DNA of 32,881 nt. Origin: Methylomicrobium sp. (GTDB lineage Bacteria > Pseudomonadota > Gammaproteobacteria > Methylococcales > Methylomonadaceae). Shown in pieces: positions 7,287 to 16,297 of this stretch (within the stretch, counting starts at the first letter, position 1; every line of letters begins with the position of its first letter). A program made the translations under genes and the position numbers. The notes under the pieces are model-generated. The model was not told where the DNA came from. It searched no databases and saw nothing but the letters and a program-made list of their open reading frames with translations. The stretch covers positions 1 through 32,881 of the forward strand of contig JAGXSU010000192.1 in the NCBI GenBank assembly GCA_018333785.1, in the 5' to 3' direction.

Positions 7287-8789
7287 TTACTGCTGATTCT
7301 TGGGTCGCATATGAGGAAATAACAAGACATCACGAATCGACGGCGCATCGGTAAACAGCATCACCAGACGGTCAATGCCTATACCCTCTCCCGCAGTCGG
7401 CGGCATACCGTGTTCCAAAGCGACAATGTAATCGGCGTCGTAATGCATGGCCTCATCGTCTCCGGCTTCCTTTTCTTCCACTTGTTTACGGAAACGTTCG
7501 GCCTGATCTTCCGCATCATTCAACTCGGTAAATCCATTCGCGATTTCGCGTCCACCAACGAAAAATTCAAACCGGTCGGTCACATGGGGATCGTGATCAT
7601 TGCGTCTTGCCAGAGGGGATACTTCCACCGGATACGCAGTGATAAACGTAGGATTCATTAAACGGTGTTCAACCGTTTTCTCAAAAATTTCAATTTGAAT
7701 TTTACCCAGACCATAAGCCTCTTTTACCGGAATATTCAAACCGGCAGCAACTTTTGCTGCAGCCTCCCGGGTTTGTAGATCGGCTGCAGTCAGGTCCGGA
7801 TTAAATTTAAGAATTGATTCCAAAACGGTCATGCGATCAAAAGGCTTACCGAAATCATAGTGCTCACCCTGATAGCTAATGACGGCCTGCCCTACCACAT
7901 CCTCCGCGATGCCGCGCAGCATTTCTTCGGTCAAATCCATCAGATCTCCGTATTCGGCATACGCCTGATAAAACTCCAACATCGTGAATTCGGGGTTATG
8001 CCGGGTCGACAAACCTTCATTACGGAAATTACGGTTGATTTCAAAAACCCGCTCAAAACCGCCCACAACCAGCCTTTTTAAATACAATTCCGGCGCAATC
8101 CGCAAATAAAGCCCCATGTCCAACGCATTATGATGGGTTTTAAACGGGCGCGCTGTGGCGCCTCCCGGGATCACCTGCATCATCGGCGTTTCAACTTCGA
8201 GGAATTGTCTGCTCACCAGAAACTCACGAATATAGCTGACAATTTTTGTCCGCATCGTAAACGTACTGCGCGATTGCTCGCTCATGATCAAATCGAGATA
8301 GCGCTGGCGGTATTTGATTTCCTGATCTGCAATTCCGTGGAATTTTTCAGGAAGCGGGCGCAGGGCTTTGGTCAACAAACGAATATCGTCGACTTTAACG
8401 CTCAACTCATCGGTATTGGTTTTAAACAATACGCCTTCGCCACCGATAATGTCGCCAATATCCCATTTTTTGAATTGCTCGTTATAAAATCCCTCAGGCA
8501 ACGTATCCCGGGTCACATAAAGCTGCATTTGCCCGGACATATCCTGGATATGACAAAAACTGGCTTTACCCATTACGCGACGGGTCATCATCCGCCCTGC
8601 CACTTTGACCCTTACCGGCTCTGCTTCCAATTCTTCCTTAGTTTTTTCACCGTACTCGGCCAGCAGTTCACCGACCACCACATTGCGGCGAAAATCGGTA
8701 GGAAACGCGACACCCAGCTCCCGAATATCGTTCAGCTTGCTGCGGCGTTGTTTGATTTGTTCTTGTTCGTCTTGTTGGATTTCAGACAT
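7287..8789 (-). CDS. lysS: Lysyl-tRNA synthetase, class II
   Basis: A 500-aa cytoplasmic enzyme that charges tRNA-Lys. An OB-fold anticodon-binding domain spans about 60-170 ([18 protein letters not shown]). The class II catalytic core carries motif 2 ([20 protein letters not shown]) and motif 3 ([14 protein letters not shown]). Length matches bacterial LysS. It lies downstream of prfB on the same strand, the common prfB-lysS pair of gammaproteobacteria, with 222 bp and a family A repeat between them. Confidence 0.98.
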   Translation of the reverse strand: MSEIQQDEQEQIKQRRSKLNDIRELGVAFPTDFRRNVVVGELLAEYGEKTKEELEAEPVRVKVAGRMMTRRVMGKASFCHIQDMSGQMQLYVTRDTLPEGFYNEQFKKWDIGDIIGGEGVLFKTNTDELSVKVDDIRLLTKALRPLPEKFHGIADQEIKYRQRYLDLIMSEQSRSTFTMRTKIVSYIREFLVSRQFLEVETPMMQVIPGGATARPFKTHHNALDMGLYLRIAPELYLKRLVVGGFERVFEINRNFRNEGLSTRHNPEFTMLEFYQAYAEYGDLMDLTEEMLRGIAEDVVGQAVISYQGEHYDFGKPFDRMTVLESILKFNPDLTAADLQTREAAAKVAAGLNIPVKEAYGLGKIQIEIFEKTVEHRLMNPTFITAYPVEVSPLARRNDHDPHVTDRFEFFVGGREIANGFTELNDAEDQAERFRKQVEEKEAGDDEAMHYDADYIVALEHGMPPTAGEGIGIDRLVMLFTDAPSIRDVLLFPHMRPKNQQ

Positions 8790-8832
8790 ACTGATTTTTT
8801 CTTAATTTAGTATTTTAAGTTTTTGTAGCTAT

Positions 8833-8954
8833 TCAGCGGAGCAACGAAACAAAGATGATGCACCGTAGGTTGCGGTTGGCGATAGCCAACCCAACATTTC
8901 AAGACCATGGCGTTAATTGTTGGGTTACGAAAAGCGGGCAACCCAACCTACACT
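8833..8954 (+). repeat. Family A interspersed repeat, full two-hairpin copy
   Basis: The outer tail (TTCAGCGGAGCAACGAAACA and on to GATGCAC, 8833-8863) leads into two hairpins. The first is CGTAGGTTG..TTGGCGATAGCCAA..CCCAAC (8865-8895). The second is TTGTTGGGTT..AACCCAACCTACA (8918-8952). The two ends (GTAGGTTG and CAACCTAC) are inverted repeats of each other. Related copies lie at 20751, 24133, 26331, 30254, 31343 and 31501. It fills the prfB-lysS gap. Confidence 0.75.
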
Positions 8955-9011
8955 GAATAATTACGTAATTTTATGCTTGGTTGAATTATCGGCCGCCAAA
9001 TGTCAAAGCCA

Positions 9012-10110
9012 TCACAAACCACTCTTCAAGCTGGCCTCAATAAACTGATCCAGGTCGCCATCCAGTACTGCTTGGGTATTGCCGGTTTCGACACCGGTAC
9101 GTAAATCCTTGATGCGCGATTGATCCAGCACATAAGACCGGATCTGGCTACCCCAGCCTATATCGGATTTGGAGTCTTCCAAGGCCTGTTGTTTTTCGCT
9201 ACGCTTCATCATTTCCATTTCATACAACTTGGCTTTAAGCTGCTTCATGGCGGTATCGCGGTTTTTATGTTGTGAACGATCGCTTTGGCATTGCACAACG
9301 ATGCCGCTAGGACCGTGGGTTATCCGCACGGCTGATTCGGTTTTGTTGATATGCTGACCACCCGCCCCGCTGGCACGGTAAACATCGACACGCAGATCGG
9401 CCGGATTGATGTCGATTTCAACATCGTCGTTGATTTCAGGTGAAACAAAAACCGATGCAAACGAGGTATGGCGGCGGTTACCGGAATCAAAAGGCGATTT
9501 ACGGACCAGACGATGTACACCTGTTTCGGTACGCAGCCAGCCAAAAGCATATTCCCCTTCAAACTTGATGGTCGCGCTTTTTATACCCGCAACATCACCG
9601 GGCGACTCCTCAATCAGTTCGGTCTTGAAGCCTTTGGCCTCGCCCCAACGCAGGAACATCCGTTCGATCATGGAAGCCCAATCCTGTGCTTCAGTGCCGC
9701 CTGAGCCCGATTGAATATCAAGAAACGCGTTATTGGCATCCATTTCACCGGAGAACATTCTGCGAAACTCCAGATCGGCCACTCTTTTTTCCAGATGCTC
9801 CAGATCCGCGACAACGGTATCGACGGTCTCTTCATCGTTTTCCTCAACCGCCATTTCCAAAAGTTCGCTCGCGTCGACCAAGCCGCCTTCCAGTTCGTTT
9901 ATCGTATTGACGATAGTTTCTAACTGAACACGTTCTTTACCCAAGGTTTGTGCATTTTCGGGATTGTCCCAAATCTTGGGGTTTTCAAGTTCTCTTAAAA
10001 CCTCAACCAGTCGCTCGTTTTTGGTGTCGTAGTCAAAGATACCCCCTTAGCGCATCACCGCGGCTTCTGAGGTCTGCAATTTTATTTTTTATAGGATTGA
10101 TTTCTTGCAT
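9012..10110 (-). CDS. prfB: Peptide chain release factor 2 (programmed +1 frameshift)
   Basis: RF2 terminates translation at UGA and UAA. The gene is read in two pieces. Codons 1-25 (10110-10036) encode [10 protein letters not shown] to DALRGYL and reach an in-frame TGA at 10035-10033. A +1 shift on CTT then continues in the frame starting GAC at 10034 and ending at 9012. The joined protein is 365 aa, the same as E. coli RF2. In that numbering the stop-codon recognition motif SPF is at 205-207 and the catalytic GGQ at 250-252, both at the E. coli positions. An ORF-only call would miss the first 55 residues. Confidence 0.97.
10032..10047 (-). promoter_or_regulatory. prfB +1 frameshift site
   Basis: The minus strand reads AGGGGGTATCTTTGAC. 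The Shine-Dalgarno-like AGGGGG lies three bases before CTT, followed by TGA and C. This is the standard autoregulatory RF2 slippery site: low RF2 slows termination at the poor-context TGAC and lets the ribosome shift forward one base. Confidence 0.96.
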
Positions 10111-10209
10111 GGCTTGTCTGTTGCAAATAGAGTTGTGCCGGCTTTCAGTTGAATGACGGCGCTGAATTTATTAAAAGGCGAATTATAAACGAATACCCGT
10201 TAACAATCG

Positions 10210-10235
10210 CTAGTGCATCAATTTTGATGCACTAG
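10210..10235. repeat. Perfect 12-bp inverted repeat upstream of prfB
   Basis: CTAGTGCATCAA (10210-10221) and TTGATGCACTAG (10224-10235) form a perfect 12-bp stem with a two-base centre. It lies about 100 bp upstream of the prfB start. Without a T tract on either side it is not a clear terminator. It could be an operator or a small repeat; no protein is assigned. Confidence 0.6.
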
Positions 10236-10389
10236 ACTTTCCTTAATTAGAGGTCGATCCTGCATGGTAAGCCGGTATTATAACCTTAAACAGTGGAACA
10301 CTATTCGGCTATGGAGTTGCTTTCATTGTTCGGAACTAAGCGGATTACATGAGTCAGACAGTGGAAACAGTCAGGCGGGGTTAGCTTAA

Positions 10390-10543
10390 AGGTATTAGTA
10401 GTTGAAAGATCTTCAACGCCGTCATTCCGGCAGGGATTGCCGGGATCCAGATCACAAGGAAGTGAAAGCCCAACGTCATCCATGGCGTCTGGACCCCGGC
10501 AATCCGTGCCGGGGCGACACCCACTTTTAACGCAAACAGTGCC
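10390..10543 (+). repeat. Family B MITE-like repeat, decayed copy
   Basis: The left end has GTATTAGTAGTTGAAAG, then CGTCATTCCGGCAGGGATTG and CCGGGATCCAG. The right half holds CTGGACCCCGGCAATCC and GCCGGGGCGAC, and ends TTTTAACGCAAACAGTGCC. The core matches the copy at 29067-29246 closely, but the terminal inverted repeats are eroded. With the inverted repeat at 10210-10235 it accounts for most of the 450 bp between prfB and the Rieske gene. The rest holds nothing I recognise. Confidence 0.65.
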
Positions 10544-10562
10544 TTAAAAAATCAGGAGTAAA

Positions 10563-10883
10563 TCAATCCCATCTGTCGTCTCGCACTTGTACGCGCTGAT
10601 TTTCGATACGCACCTTGAAGCAGGCAATATCCTCATAGGCGGGCGCAGATTTGACCTGCCCTGTTTTTACACAAAACCGGGCGCCGTGACGCGGACAGAT
10701 AATTTCATCGCCTTGCAATTCGCCACTGGCGATTTCCGCACCATCATGACTGCACACATCTTCTATCGCGTAAAAACTTCCCTCCAGATTGAATACGGCA
10801 ACGTCTACCCCATCGACATCCACAACCACATGCTCACCCTCGGACAGCGCATTCTGACTGACCACATCTATCCATTCGGACAT
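10563..10883 (-). CDS. Rieske-type [2Fe-2S] ferredoxin (non-heme oxygenase ferredoxin-like)
   Basis: A 106-aa soluble protein with the Rieske cluster ligands C44-S-H46 and C63-P-R-H66 (motifs CSHDGAEI and CPRHGARF). There is no membrane anchor, so it is a small soluble Rieske ferredoxin, not a bc1 subunit. Such proteins often close suf operons in proteobacteria, where they may carry electrons or act as an early cluster acceptor. It follows rsmJ on the same strand by 23 bp with a good GGAG site, so it is probably the last gene of the suf transcript. The partner is unknown. Confidence 0.87.
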   Translation of the reverse strand: MSEWIDVVSQNALSEGEHVVVDVDGVDVAVFNLEGSFYAIEDVCSHDGAEIASGELQGDEIICPRHGARFCVKTGQVKSAPAYEDIACFKVRIENQRVQVRDDRWD

Positions 10884-10906
10884 TGATTTATCTCCTGAAC
10901 TTTCGC

Positions 10907-11719
10907 TTAAACTTTAAGATAAACATCATAACGCAGCAATTTGCCGCTAAAACTTTCATGAGGCGTCCCGCCTAAAGGCTCCACATCATCAGGACTTTTT
11001 ACCACCACTTTTTTAGCGGTTGCCTTCATGGCTGCGGCAAATAGTTGATCCTTGTCCTCATCATCACCCAATAGATCACGTAATACGGTCATTGATTTTT
11101 TGGCCAGCGCGGATTTTTTACGTTTGGGAGGAAACATCGGATCGAGGTAAATACAATCCGGCGCTTGTTCAAGTTCACTTAAAACAGCGATCGCATTGCC
11201 GGATATCAATTCTGGCGGCTCTAGTTTCAAACGACTGACCCAATCCAGCTGGGTCAATCGAGTAAATGCATCCGCCAACAGCTCCAGCATCACCGGTGAT
11301 CGTTCGATACAACGCAGTTCATAACCCATCCGGAAGATGTGCAGACTATCTTGCCCCCAACCTGTGGTCGCATCAATGACCGTTTTGGTTTTACGCCCGA
11401 TTGCCTGGGCCAATGCGCCTGTTTTAGGCGCAGGCCAGGAACGCTGCTCGCCTGGCCTGGGTTCGATTTCGACCGTCATACCGCCTTTTCGCAGCAACTG
11501 ACGGTCGATGAGCTTAAGTGAACCTTCGCGCCAGCTCAGGAAAAACAACTCATGCGGATCAAATCCGGGCGTTGGTGTGGACCTCAGCGGAACTGACAGT
11601 CTTTCGGCAAGTTGCTGGTAAATAGCCAAATCCCCCTGCCCTTCATAGAGAACAGCGAGTTTACCCCTGTAGGAAAGTGTCATGCCCGCATCAGCCACTT
11701 GGGTATTAATGTTGCGCAA
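10907..11719 (-). CDS. rsmJ: 16S rRNA m2G1516 methyltransferase RsmJ
   Basis: RsmJ uses S-adenosylmethionine to methylate the N2 of G1516 in 16S rRNA. The protein has SAM motif I VIDATTGWGQDS (114-125) and the family motif YLDPMFPPKRKKSALAKK starting near 191, both diagnostic. The full frame of 270 aa starts at a TTG (11719), 20 bp after sufU. An ATG at 11683 (MTLSYRGKLA) would give 258 aa; neither has a strong ribosome-binding site. Its place behind sufU suggests co-transcription with the suf genes, although the function is not related to iron-sulfur assembly. Confidence 0.92.
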   Translation of the reverse strand: MRNINTQVADAGMTLSYRGKLAVLYEGQGDLAIYQQLAERLSVPLRSTPTPGFDPHELFFLSWREGSLKLIDRQLLRKGGMTVEIEPRPGEQRSWPAPKTGALAQAIGRKTKTVIDATTGWGQDSLHIFRMGYELRCIERSPVMLELLADAFTRLTQLDWVSRLKLEPPELISGNAIAVLSELEQAPDCIYLDPMFPPKRKKSALAKKSMTVLRDLLGDDEDKDQLFAAAMKATAKKVVVKSPDDVEPLGGTPHESFSGKLLRYDVYLKV

Positions 11720-11739
11720 ATAAAAAGAAAAGTCCTGAT

Positions 11740-12192
11740 TTACTCGGTTGAGATGGACTTCTGTTCATTCTTTAACGCCGCATCCAGCGTATGCCAAGCC
11801 AGAGTAGCGCATTTAACCCGGGCGGGATATTCTCTGACACCGGCTAATACGGCTAATTTGCCGACCGCCTCCAGTTGAATAGCTTCATCCTTGCCGGTGG
11901 TCATTTCATGGAAGGTTTTAAATAACGCTTCGGCTTCCGCTTCGGTTTTACCTTTGATGATCTCCGTCATCAATGAGACCGAAGCCGTTGAAATGGCGCA
12001 TCCTGAGCCCTGAAAACTGGCATCTTCGATAACATCGCCCGACATTTTTAAATATAAGGTGAGCCGGTCTCCGCACAAAGGATTGAAGCCTTCGACTTTT
12101 CGGTCGGCATTATCCATGACCCGAAAATTGCGCGGGTTACGGTTGTGGTCAAATATGACCTCCTGGTAGAGATCGCGTAAATCATCAAACAT
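11740..12192 (-). CDS. sufU: SufU-type iron-sulfur scaffold / sulfur acceptor
   Basis: A 150-aa IscU/SufU-fold protein. It carries the three cysteines and aspartate of the active site: C40 and D42 (FNPLCGDR), C65 (GSGCAIS) and C128 (VKCATL). The insert of about 20 residues between the second and third cysteine regions, and GD after C40, are typical of SufU rather than IscU. It would accept sulfur from SufS or help assemble clusters. The start codon overlaps the sufS stop by one base (TAATG), so the pair is coupled. No sufE is present in the window, which fits SufU in the acceptor role. Confidence 0.93.
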   Translation of the reverse strand: MFDDLRDLYQEVIFDHNRNPRNFRVMDNADRKVEGFNPLCGDRLTLYLKMSGDVIEDASFQGSGCAISTASVSLMTEIIKGKTEAEAEALFKTFHEMTTGKDEAIQLEAVGKLAVLAGVREYPARVKCATLAWHTLDAALKNEQKSISTE

Positions 12193-13415
12193 TAGCCAAA
12201 CACCTCAATCAAAGATTCTATGCCGTTCATAAGAACATCTATTTCCTGTTGGGTATTATACATGGCAAACGAGGCGCGGGCTGTTGCCGGTACTTCGTAA
12301 AAATCCATGACCGGCATGGCACAATGATGACCCGCTCGAATGGCGACACCTAAACTGTCCAGCATGGTCCCAATATCGTGCGGGTGAATTCTATCCAGCA
12401 CAAACGAAAGGATGGCGCCTTTTTCGGCCGCTTCACCGATAATCCTGAGGCCTTTGATCTGCCTGGCTTTTTCGGTTGCGTAATCCAGCAATTCGGCTTC
12501 ATAGGCGGCAATAGTGTCCATGCCGACATCGTTCAGATAATCGATAGCCGCCCCCAAACCGATCACATCGGCAATCGACGGTGTTCCTGCTTCAAATTTA
12601 TAAGGCAGTGAGTTATATTCCGTTTCTTCAAACGTCACTTTTCTGATCATATCGCCACCGCCCTGATACGGCGGCATGGCTTCCAGTAGCGCCTGTTTGC
12701 CGTATAAAACCCCGACACCTGACGGCCCGTAGAGCTTATGCCCGGAAAATACGTAAAAATCACAATCCAGCGCCTGAACATCAACTGCCATGTGCGGAAT
12801 GGCCTGAGCCCCGTCCAACAGCACCGGAATAGAACGGCTATGGGCCAAATCGATGATTTTTTTAACCGGATTAATGGTTCCCAGCGCATTGGACATGTGC
12901 ACAACGGCAACCAGACGGGTTTTGTCGCCTAACAGTTTTTCAAACTCGGTGAAAATCAACTCGCCTTGTTGATTGATAGGCGCCACTTTCAATAGAGCGC
13001 CGGTTTGCTCGCAGAGCATTTGCCAGGGAACGATATTCGAATGATGTTCCATAGCGGTTATTAGAATCTCGTCACCGGGTTTCAGATTGGCTTTGCCATA
13101 AGTCTGCGCAACCAGGTTAATGGATTCGGTTGCACCCTTGGTAAAAATAATTTCTTTGGTTGAATCGGCATTGATAAAAGCCCGGATTTTTTCCCTGGCA
13201 TTCTCAAACTTGTCGGTAGACCGCACACTGAGTGTATGAACACCACGATGCACATTCGCATAATCATGCCGGTACACATGTGAAATGGTGTCTATCACTG
13301 CATTGGGTTTCTGGCACGATGCCGCATTATCCAGATAAACCAGAGGTTTATTGCGAATCTTTTCTTCCAGAATCGGGAAATCGAGGCGAATTTTTTCTAC
13401 AGGAAAGTGTGTCAT
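12192..13415 (-). CDS. sufS: Cysteine desulfurase SufS
   Basis: A 407-aa class V PLP enzyme that removes sulfur from cysteine and holds it as a persulfide. The PLP lysine is K227 in YVFSGHKLYGPSG. The catalytic cysteine is C365 in RAGHHCAMP, in the short loop typical of group II desulfurases. ITAMEHHSNIVPW is the cofactor-stacking region. Length is normal. A 99-bp gap, longer than elsewhere in the operon, separates it from sufD; no clear promoter was identified there. Confidence 0.97.
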   Translation of the reverse strand: MTHFPVEKIRLDFPILEEKIRNKPLVYLDNAASCQKPNAVIDTISHVYRHDYANVHRGVHTLSVRSTDKFENAREKIRAFINADSTKEIIFTKGATESINLVAQTYGKANLKPGDEILITAMEHHSNIVPWQMLCEQTGALLKVAPINQQGELIFTEFEKLLGDKTRLVAVVHMSNALGTINPVKKIIDLAHSRSIPVLLDGAQAIPHMAVDVQALDCDFYVFSGHKLYGPSGVGVLYGKQALLEAMPPYQGGGDMIRKVTFEETEYNSLPYKFEAGTPSIADVIGLGAAIDYLNDVGMDTIAAYEAELLDYATEKARQIKGLRIIGEAAEKGAILSFVLDRIHPHDIGTMLDSLGVAIRAGHHCAMPVMDFYEVPATARASFAMYNTQQEIDVLMNGIESLIEVFG

Positions 13416-13514
13416 TGTGTGTGTCTTAACTCATTTTAAGGTTTGTTAATTCAGTGCCGAACAGGCGTATTTTGCAAAAATTAACACTCGGCTAATTTTG
13501 ACGCTACTCAACCA

Positions 13515-14837
13515 CTACAACCAATCTATTGAAATACCTTGTTGCGGAAACCGCTCCAGCACTTGAGTCAAAACCAGATCATGCAGGCTTTTGATGGTCA
13601 GTTTATTCACCATTTCGTTAGCAAATGCGAAAGTCAGCATATTTCTGGCTGTTTCTTCATCAACACAACGCGATTGCAAATAAAACACGGACTTTTCATC
13701 CAATTGCCCCACCGTAACACCGTGTGAACATTTGACATCGTCTGCATAAATTTCCAGTTGCGGCTTGGTGTCGGCCTCGGCATCATCAGACAGCAACAAA
13801 TTACGGTTATTCATTTGCGAATCCGTTTTTTGCGCATTTTCTGCAACGACGACGCGCCCCTGAAATACACCACGCGACCGGCCCGCCAAAACACCTTTGT
13901 ACATTTCCCGGCTCACTGCATTCGGCTGTAAATGATTGATGCGGGTATGGTTATCCAGATGCTGGCGTTGATTGCCCAAATACAAACCATTGAGATCACA
14001 TTCGCTGGCATTATCCAGATCGCAGTGAATATCGCTTCTGGCCAATAAGCCGCCGAAAGCAAAGTTATGGTGAATAAAACGCGCATCGCGGGCTTGTTTT
14101 ACATAGGTTCCACCAAAGTGATACGCTTTGGCAGATTCGCACTGTACTTTATAAAGCGTCAGATTGGCATTGGCCTCAACAAAAACTTCCGTCACCGCAG
14201 CAGACAGATAAGCCTGTTCAACGCCAATATAAGTCTCGATGACCTGCGCTTCAGCCATGGGCTCGACCACGATAACAGTGCGCGTTGTCGAAAGCCGTTC
14301 TTGCTGAGTCGTTACATGCAGCAATTGAACTGGCTTAGTCAATGCCAGCTTTTTAGATACTTTTAAGAACAGGCCGTCACAAAACCACGCCGTGTTGAAT
14401 GCAACAAAGCTGTGTTCATCATCGCTTACGGCGTGAGCAAAATATGGTTTTACCTGTTCGGCATCCGTATCAAGTGTTTTGGCCAGACTCTGAACGACCA
14501 GGCCTTCCGGCAAGCCGTCCAATTGCGATAATTCAGCAGAAAAATAACCGTCGACCAATACAAAAGACCAGCAATCCGGTAATTTAAAACGGTCTAGCCA
14601 CTCTTTATCGACAGTAGCGCTGGAAGGCTGATCTGTGGGTACAAACAGATTTTTCTCAATACCTGAAACATTGGTATAACGCCATTCCTCTTCCCGAATT
14701 GAAGGAAAACCGTTCCCGGAAAACTTATCCAGGGCGCCGGCTCTAAGAGCCACTAACCAGGGCGCAGATCGACCGGGTAACGCCGACTCTACTTTCGAAT
14801 ATTCAGCACTGTAGCGCGATTTGATGACCGTGTTCAT
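13515..14837 (-). CDS. sufD: Fe-S assembly protein SufD
   Basis: A 440-aa partner of SufB in the SufBC2D scaffold, where clusters are built. The C-terminal beta-helix contains IYADDVKCSHGVTVGQLDE, which holds the conserved KCSHG histidine used at the SufB-SufD interface. The N-terminus has the usual EEWRYTN motif. It begins directly at the sufC stop (14838), so the two genes are tightly joined. The sequence is more divergent than SufB, as is usual for SufD. Confidence 0.96.
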   Translation of the reverse strand: MNTVIKSRYSAEYSKVESALPGRSAPWLVALRAGALDKFSGNGFPSIREEEWRYTNVSGIEKNLFVPTDQPSSATVDKEWLDRFKLPDCWSFVLVDGYFSAELSQLDGLPEGLVVQSLAKTLDTDAEQVKPYFAHAVSDDEHSFVAFNTAWFCDGLFLKVSKKLALTKPVQLLHVTTQQERLSTTRTVIVVEPMAEAQVIETYIGVEQAYLSAAVTEVFVEANANLTLYKVQCESAKAYHFGGTYVKQARDARFIHHNFAFGGLLARSDIHCDLDNASECDLNGLYLGNQRQHLDNHTRINHLQPNAVSREMYKGVLAGRSRGVFQGRVVVAENAQKTDSQMNNRNLLLSDDAEADTKPQLEIYADDVKCSHGVTVGQLDEKSVFYLQSRCVDEETARNMLTFAFANEMVNKLTIKSLHDLVLTQVLERFPQQGISIDWL

Positions 14838-15593
14838 TTAAGCCGCCGCCTGTTTGTTTTCAACCCAACTGTAGCCTTTTTCCTCCAATTCCAGCGCCAG
14901 ATCGGCACCGCCTGACTTTACGATTTGCCCATGCGCCAGCACATGCACAAAATCAGGCTTGATGTAATCGAGCAAGCGTTGATAATGGGTAACCATGACG
15001 AAGGAACGCTCAGGCGACCGCAACGAATTGACACCCTCTGAAACAATCTTCAATGCGTCAATATCCAGGCCCGAATCGGTTTCATCCATAATGCAAAGCC
15101 TGGGTTCCAAAATGGCCATTTGCAGAATTTCATTACGTTTTTTCTCGCCGCCGGAAAAACCTTCGTTGACCGCTCTATAAAGAAATTTTTCATCCATTTC
15201 CAAAAGGCGCACTTTGTCTTTGACCAGCATCAAAAAGTCCATCGCATCCACTTCAGATAAGCCTTGATGCTTGCGTATCGCATTTAACGCGGCTTTCAGT
15301 AAATAAATATTGCTGACGCCGGGAATTTCCACCGGATACTGGAAGGCCAGAAAAACTCCTTCACGCGCCCTGACTTCCGGTGCCATTTCGGTAAGATCCT
15401 TGCCATCATAAGTAACCGTTCCTTCGGTCACGGTGTAGCCGCTTTTACCGGACAACACATGGGACAGCGTGCTCTTTCCGGACCCATTTGGCCCCATAAT
15501 CGCATGAATCTCGCCCGGTTTAATCTGCAGATTGATGCCTTTTAGAATGGGCTTGTCACCAACGCTAACGTGGAGGTTTTCAATGTTGAGCAT
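14838..15593 (-). CDS. sufC: ATPase SufC of the SufBCD complex
   Basis: A 251-aa ABC-type ATPase that drives cluster assembly on SufB-SufD. Walker A is GPNGSGKST (34-42), the signature is GFSGGEKKRNE and Walker B is LCIMDETDSGLD. SGGEKKR and DETDSGLD are the SufC-specific variants. In most operons sufC follows sufB directly. Here it is separated from sufB by the mntA-hepT pair and a 76-bp gap holding a small palindrome. Confidence 0.98.
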   Translation of the reverse strand: MLNIENLHVSVGDKPILKGINLQIKPGEIHAIMGPNGSGKSTLSHVLSGKSGYTVTEGTVTYDGKDLTEMAPEVRAREGVFLAFQYPVEIPGVSNIYLLKAALNAIRKHQGLSEVDAMDFLMLVKDKVRLLEMDEKFLYRAVNEGFSGGEKKRNEILQMAILEPRLCIMDETDSGLDIDALKIVSEGVNSLRSPERSFVMVTHYQRLLDYIKPDFVHVLAHGQIVKSGGADLALELEEKGYSWVENKQAAA

Positions 15594-15620
15594 AGTTTTT
15601 ACCTGAATTTAATTTAATTC

Positions 15621-15641
15621 GTAGGGTACGCATTGCGTACC
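15621..15641. repeat. Short palindromic repeat between hepT and sufC
   Basis: GTAGGGTACGCATTGCGTACC contains a perfect inverted repeat, GGTACGCA/TGCGTACC with a one-base centre (15625-15641). It resembles small dispersed palindromes and lies just inside the toxin-antitoxin side of the sufC promoter-proximal gap. It may mark one end of the inserted segment, or affect the mRNA between hepT and sufC. Confidence 0.55.
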
Positions 15642-15669
15642 AATTTTAAGCATTGCAATCTATTTGCCC

Positions 15670-16014
15670 CTATTGAGCTTCGTACCTTTTCAGTTCCAAC
15701 AACAAAGACGGCACATCCGTTTCAATAATGCTCCATAAAGTATCGTTGTCTATCCCCAGATAACCATGAATCAAACGATTGCGTGTGGCTATCAGCTGCC
15801 GCCACGGAATTTTTGGACTGGCTTTACGCACATCTTCAGGAATATGCGTGGCGGCTTCGCCGATCAGCTCCAAATTACGCACGGTGGCATCATAGGTTAT
15901 GCCGCTGTTGATAAAATCAGTTTGGCTAAAGCCTTCGGTATAAGCGATGACTTTTTCGGCAAAACCAATCATGTCATCCCAATAAAAATGCCACTCCCTA
16001 TCAGCACTAGACAT
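15670..16014 (-). CDS. hepT: HepT-like RNase toxin (DUF86/HEPN)
   Basis: A 114-aa HEPN protein of the HepT (DUF86) family. The RNase motif RX4HXY is complete: R78, H83 and Y85 in ATRNRLIHGYLG. The family run NLELIGEAATHIPEDVR (47-63) is also present. HepT toxins cleave RNA and are neutralised by MntA-type nucleotidyltransferases through AMP addition near the active site. The gene overlaps mntA by 8 bp. It lies inside the suf operon, between sufB and sufC, and is read in the same direction. Confidence 0.92.
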   Translation of the reverse strand: MSSADREWHFYWDDMIGFAEKVIAYTEGFSQTDFINSGITYDATVRNLELIGEAATHIPEDVRKASPKIPWRQLIATRNRLIHGYLGIDNDTLWSIIETDVPSLLLELKRYEAQ

Positions 16015-16297
16015 CTATTGCTTCCTGTTCGATAAACGGGCGCAATTGCGGGCGTAAGGCTTTGTCGGTGACTAAATCAACGGCACAACCCAGGCAATCT
16101 TCAAGAAAAAACAACACACCAAAATAACGCTCGGAAGTCGCAGAGCCATCAAACGTAACTAATATATCCACATCGCTTTGGTCGCTGGCTTCGTCGCGGA
16201 CGGTTGAGCCAAACAAGGCCAAGCGAACTACGCCAAATTGTTGCGACAATATTGGCTTAACACGGGTCAGCACTTCAAGCGCGGCGGATTTACGCAT
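16007..16297 (-). CDS. mntA: MntA-like nucleotidyltransferase antitoxin
   Basis: A 96-aa minimal nucleotidyltransferase. The catalytic signature GSX10DXD is exact: G30-S31, then D42 and D44 in LFGSTVRDEASDQSDVDILV. VDLVTDKAL follows as the third strand. Family members AMPylate the HepT toxin to inactivate it. The ATG (16297) overlaps the sufB stop as TAATG, so translation is probably coupled to sufB. That places the antitoxin under suf control. The pairing with hepT is standard; the location is not. Confidence 0.92.
   Translation of the reverse strand: MRKSAALEVLTRVKPILSQQFGVVRLALFGSTVRDEASDQSDVDILVTFDGSATSERYFGVLFFLEDCLGCAVDLVTDKALRPQLRPFIEQEAIDV

Noticed and set aside
8130-8810. 226-codon plus-strand ORF opposite lysS
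   Set aside because: It lies wholly antisense to the clear lysS gene and has no motif of its own.
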